From NCBI GenBank assembly GCA_030637065.1, contig DAOVVQ010000266.1, positions 1-5,310 on the forward strand: 5,310 nucleotides of DNA, given 5' to 3'. Within the stretch, counting starts at the first letter, position 1; every line of letters starts with the position of its first letter. The translations under genes were made by a program, and so were the position numbers. A model generated the notes under the pieces. It saw only the letters and a program-made list of their open reading frames with translations, had not been told where the DNA came from and searched no databases. The DNA is from Planctomycetota bacterium (GTDB taxonomy: Bacteria > Planctomycetota > Phycisphaerae > Sedimentisphaerales > Anaerohalosphaeraceae). This document shows positions 4,734 through 5,310 of the stretch, piece by piece.

Positions 4734-5310
4734 TTAGTCCCACCGTTGGGCGCACTCGGTGAACTCATAATAGTCGACCACGCCATCCCCACGACGTCCG
4801 GGCGCAATATCCCTGATCGGATTCCAACCAAGCCAGTCGTCCGCGACCATCAGCAAATCGCTCAAGCCGATCGACCCATCAGTATCATAATCGCACTCAT
4901 CATAAACCTGACGGATCGCCATACTCCAATTGCCGTGGGCAAAAATTGCCACAAAGCCCCCACCTTCGGGCGGCGTAGCCTGACCGTAATTGTCTCGTCC
5001 CCAGCCAACAATAGAGCCATCGGCCTTCAGGCCAAGACTGTGGCTGTACCCTGCAGCAATCGCCACAAAGTCGTTAGCATCCGGCGATGTGGTCTGGCCA
5101 TAACGGTCCCAGCCCCATCCGGCAACAGTCCCATCTTCCTTTAGACCAAGACTGTGCCTGTCTCCCGCAGCAATTGCCACAAAATCGTTGCTGTCAGGTA
5201 CGCTCGCTTGACCATAGTCGTTGTATCCCCAACCGATGATGGAACCGTCCGCCTTAAGTGCAAGGCTGTAATATTCACCTGCAGCAATATCCACAAAGTC
5301 GTTACCATCC
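4734..5310 (-). CDS. RCC1-repeat protein with C-terminal dockerin/EF-hand-like domain (5' end missing)
   Basis: This is the C-terminal part of a larger, probably extracellular protein. The frame stays open to the right edge, and the repeat pattern (DGNDFVDIAAG) continues into it, so the GTG at 5294 is an internal valine codon and not the start. Three full 38-residue RCC1-like units (consensus D-x-NDFVAIAAG-HSLGLK-DGS-GWG-YGQ) span 5309-4968. A shortened fourth unit (EGGGFVAIFAHGNWSMAIRQ) follows at 4967-4908. RCC1 repeats form beta-propeller blades that usually act as binding scaffolds. After VYDEC come two Ca-binding-like segments: DYDTDGSIGLSD, with Asp at loop positions 1, 3, 5 and 12, then LLMVADDWL; and RRGDGVVDYYEF, ending AQRWD. 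This duplicated pattern is the dockerin type I-like ending common on secreted Phycisphaerae proteins, where it may serve in anchoring or assembly. The gene converges on the glycosidase-like gene and is transcribed separately. Its promoter is outside the window. Confidence 0.92.
   Translation of the reverse strand, partial: DGNDFVDIAAGEYYSLALKADGSIIGWGYNDYGQASVPDSNDFVAIAAGDRHSLGLKEDGTVAGWGWDRYGQTTSPDANDFVAIAAGYSHSLGLKADGSIVGWGRDNYGQATPPEGGGFVAIFAHGNWSMAIRQVYDECDYDTDGSIGLSDLLMVADDWLGWNPIRDIAPGRRGDGVVDYYEFTECAQRWD
4908..5309 (-). repeat. RCC1-like coding repeat, exact 114-bp period
   Basis: Units lie at 5309-5196, 5195-5082 and 5081-4968, with a partial unit at 4967-4908. On the plus strand the most conserved core (GCAGCAAT, then CCACAAA, then TCGTT) begins at 5281, 5167 and 5053, each exactly 114 bp apart. 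A degraded copy begins at 4939, again 114 bp away. There are no indels between units, but the third-position and inter-core bases have diverged clearly, so this is an older in-frame amplification and not a recent one or an assembly artefact. Confidence 0.9.

Noticed and set aside
4539..5144. 201-residue plus-strand open frame across the end of the glycosidase-like gene and the RCC1/dockerin-like gene
   Set aside because: It overlaps two well-supported genes, is antisense to the 114-bp repeats that explain its apparent pattern, has no ribosome binding site and resembles no family.
5292..5294. GTG as the start of the RCC1/dockerin-like gene
   Set aside because: The codons before it continue the repeat (D-G-N-D-F, then V), so this GTG is an internal valine codon and the gene runs off the window.

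Overview
The window looks like a planctomycete of the Phycisphaerae type, or a close relative. This is inferred from gene style, not from a marker gene. Three things point that way: a Tat-type one-cysteine sulfatase next to a secreted glycosidase-like protein, clear AGGAGG-type ribosome binding sites, and a converging gene that joins 38-residue RCC1-like repeats to a C-terminal dockerin/EF-hand-like segment.

Layout. Bases 1-66 are a short leader whose 9-11 bp inverted repeat covers the ribosome binding site of the first gene. Bases 67-1008 (+) encode a fumarylacetoacetate hydrolase (FAH) family enzyme starting at GTG. Bases 1009-1127 are a 119-bp spacer with two small hairpins and four tandem copies of a 7-bp repeat. 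Bases 1128-2483 (+) encode an exported sulfatase. After 35 bp, bases 2519-4696 (+) encode a 725-residue secreted protein resembling a GH39/clan-A glycosidase. A 37-bp convergent junction follows, opening with GATACGGGGACACATAC right after the stop codon. Bases 4734-5310 (-) are the C-terminal part of the RCC1/dockerin-like protein, whose start lies beyond the right edge.

How the genes may work together (inference). The sulfatase and glycosidase-like protein are probably one transcription unit and fit extracellular or periplasmic processing of a sulfated polysaccharide. The FAH enzyme could act in the cytoplasm on a keto-deoxy sugar acid, as FAH members do in the non-phosphorylative L-fucose/L-rhamnose routes, but its substrate cannot be read from the sequence. 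The RCC1/dockerin-like gene is on the other strand and is a separate unit. I see no RNA gene, CRISPR array, complete mobile element or full defence system. The most notable features are the possible masking of the first ribosome binding site, the heptamer array, the non-standard active-site residues in the sulfatase and glycosidase-like protein, and the exact 114-bp repeat period in the last gene.
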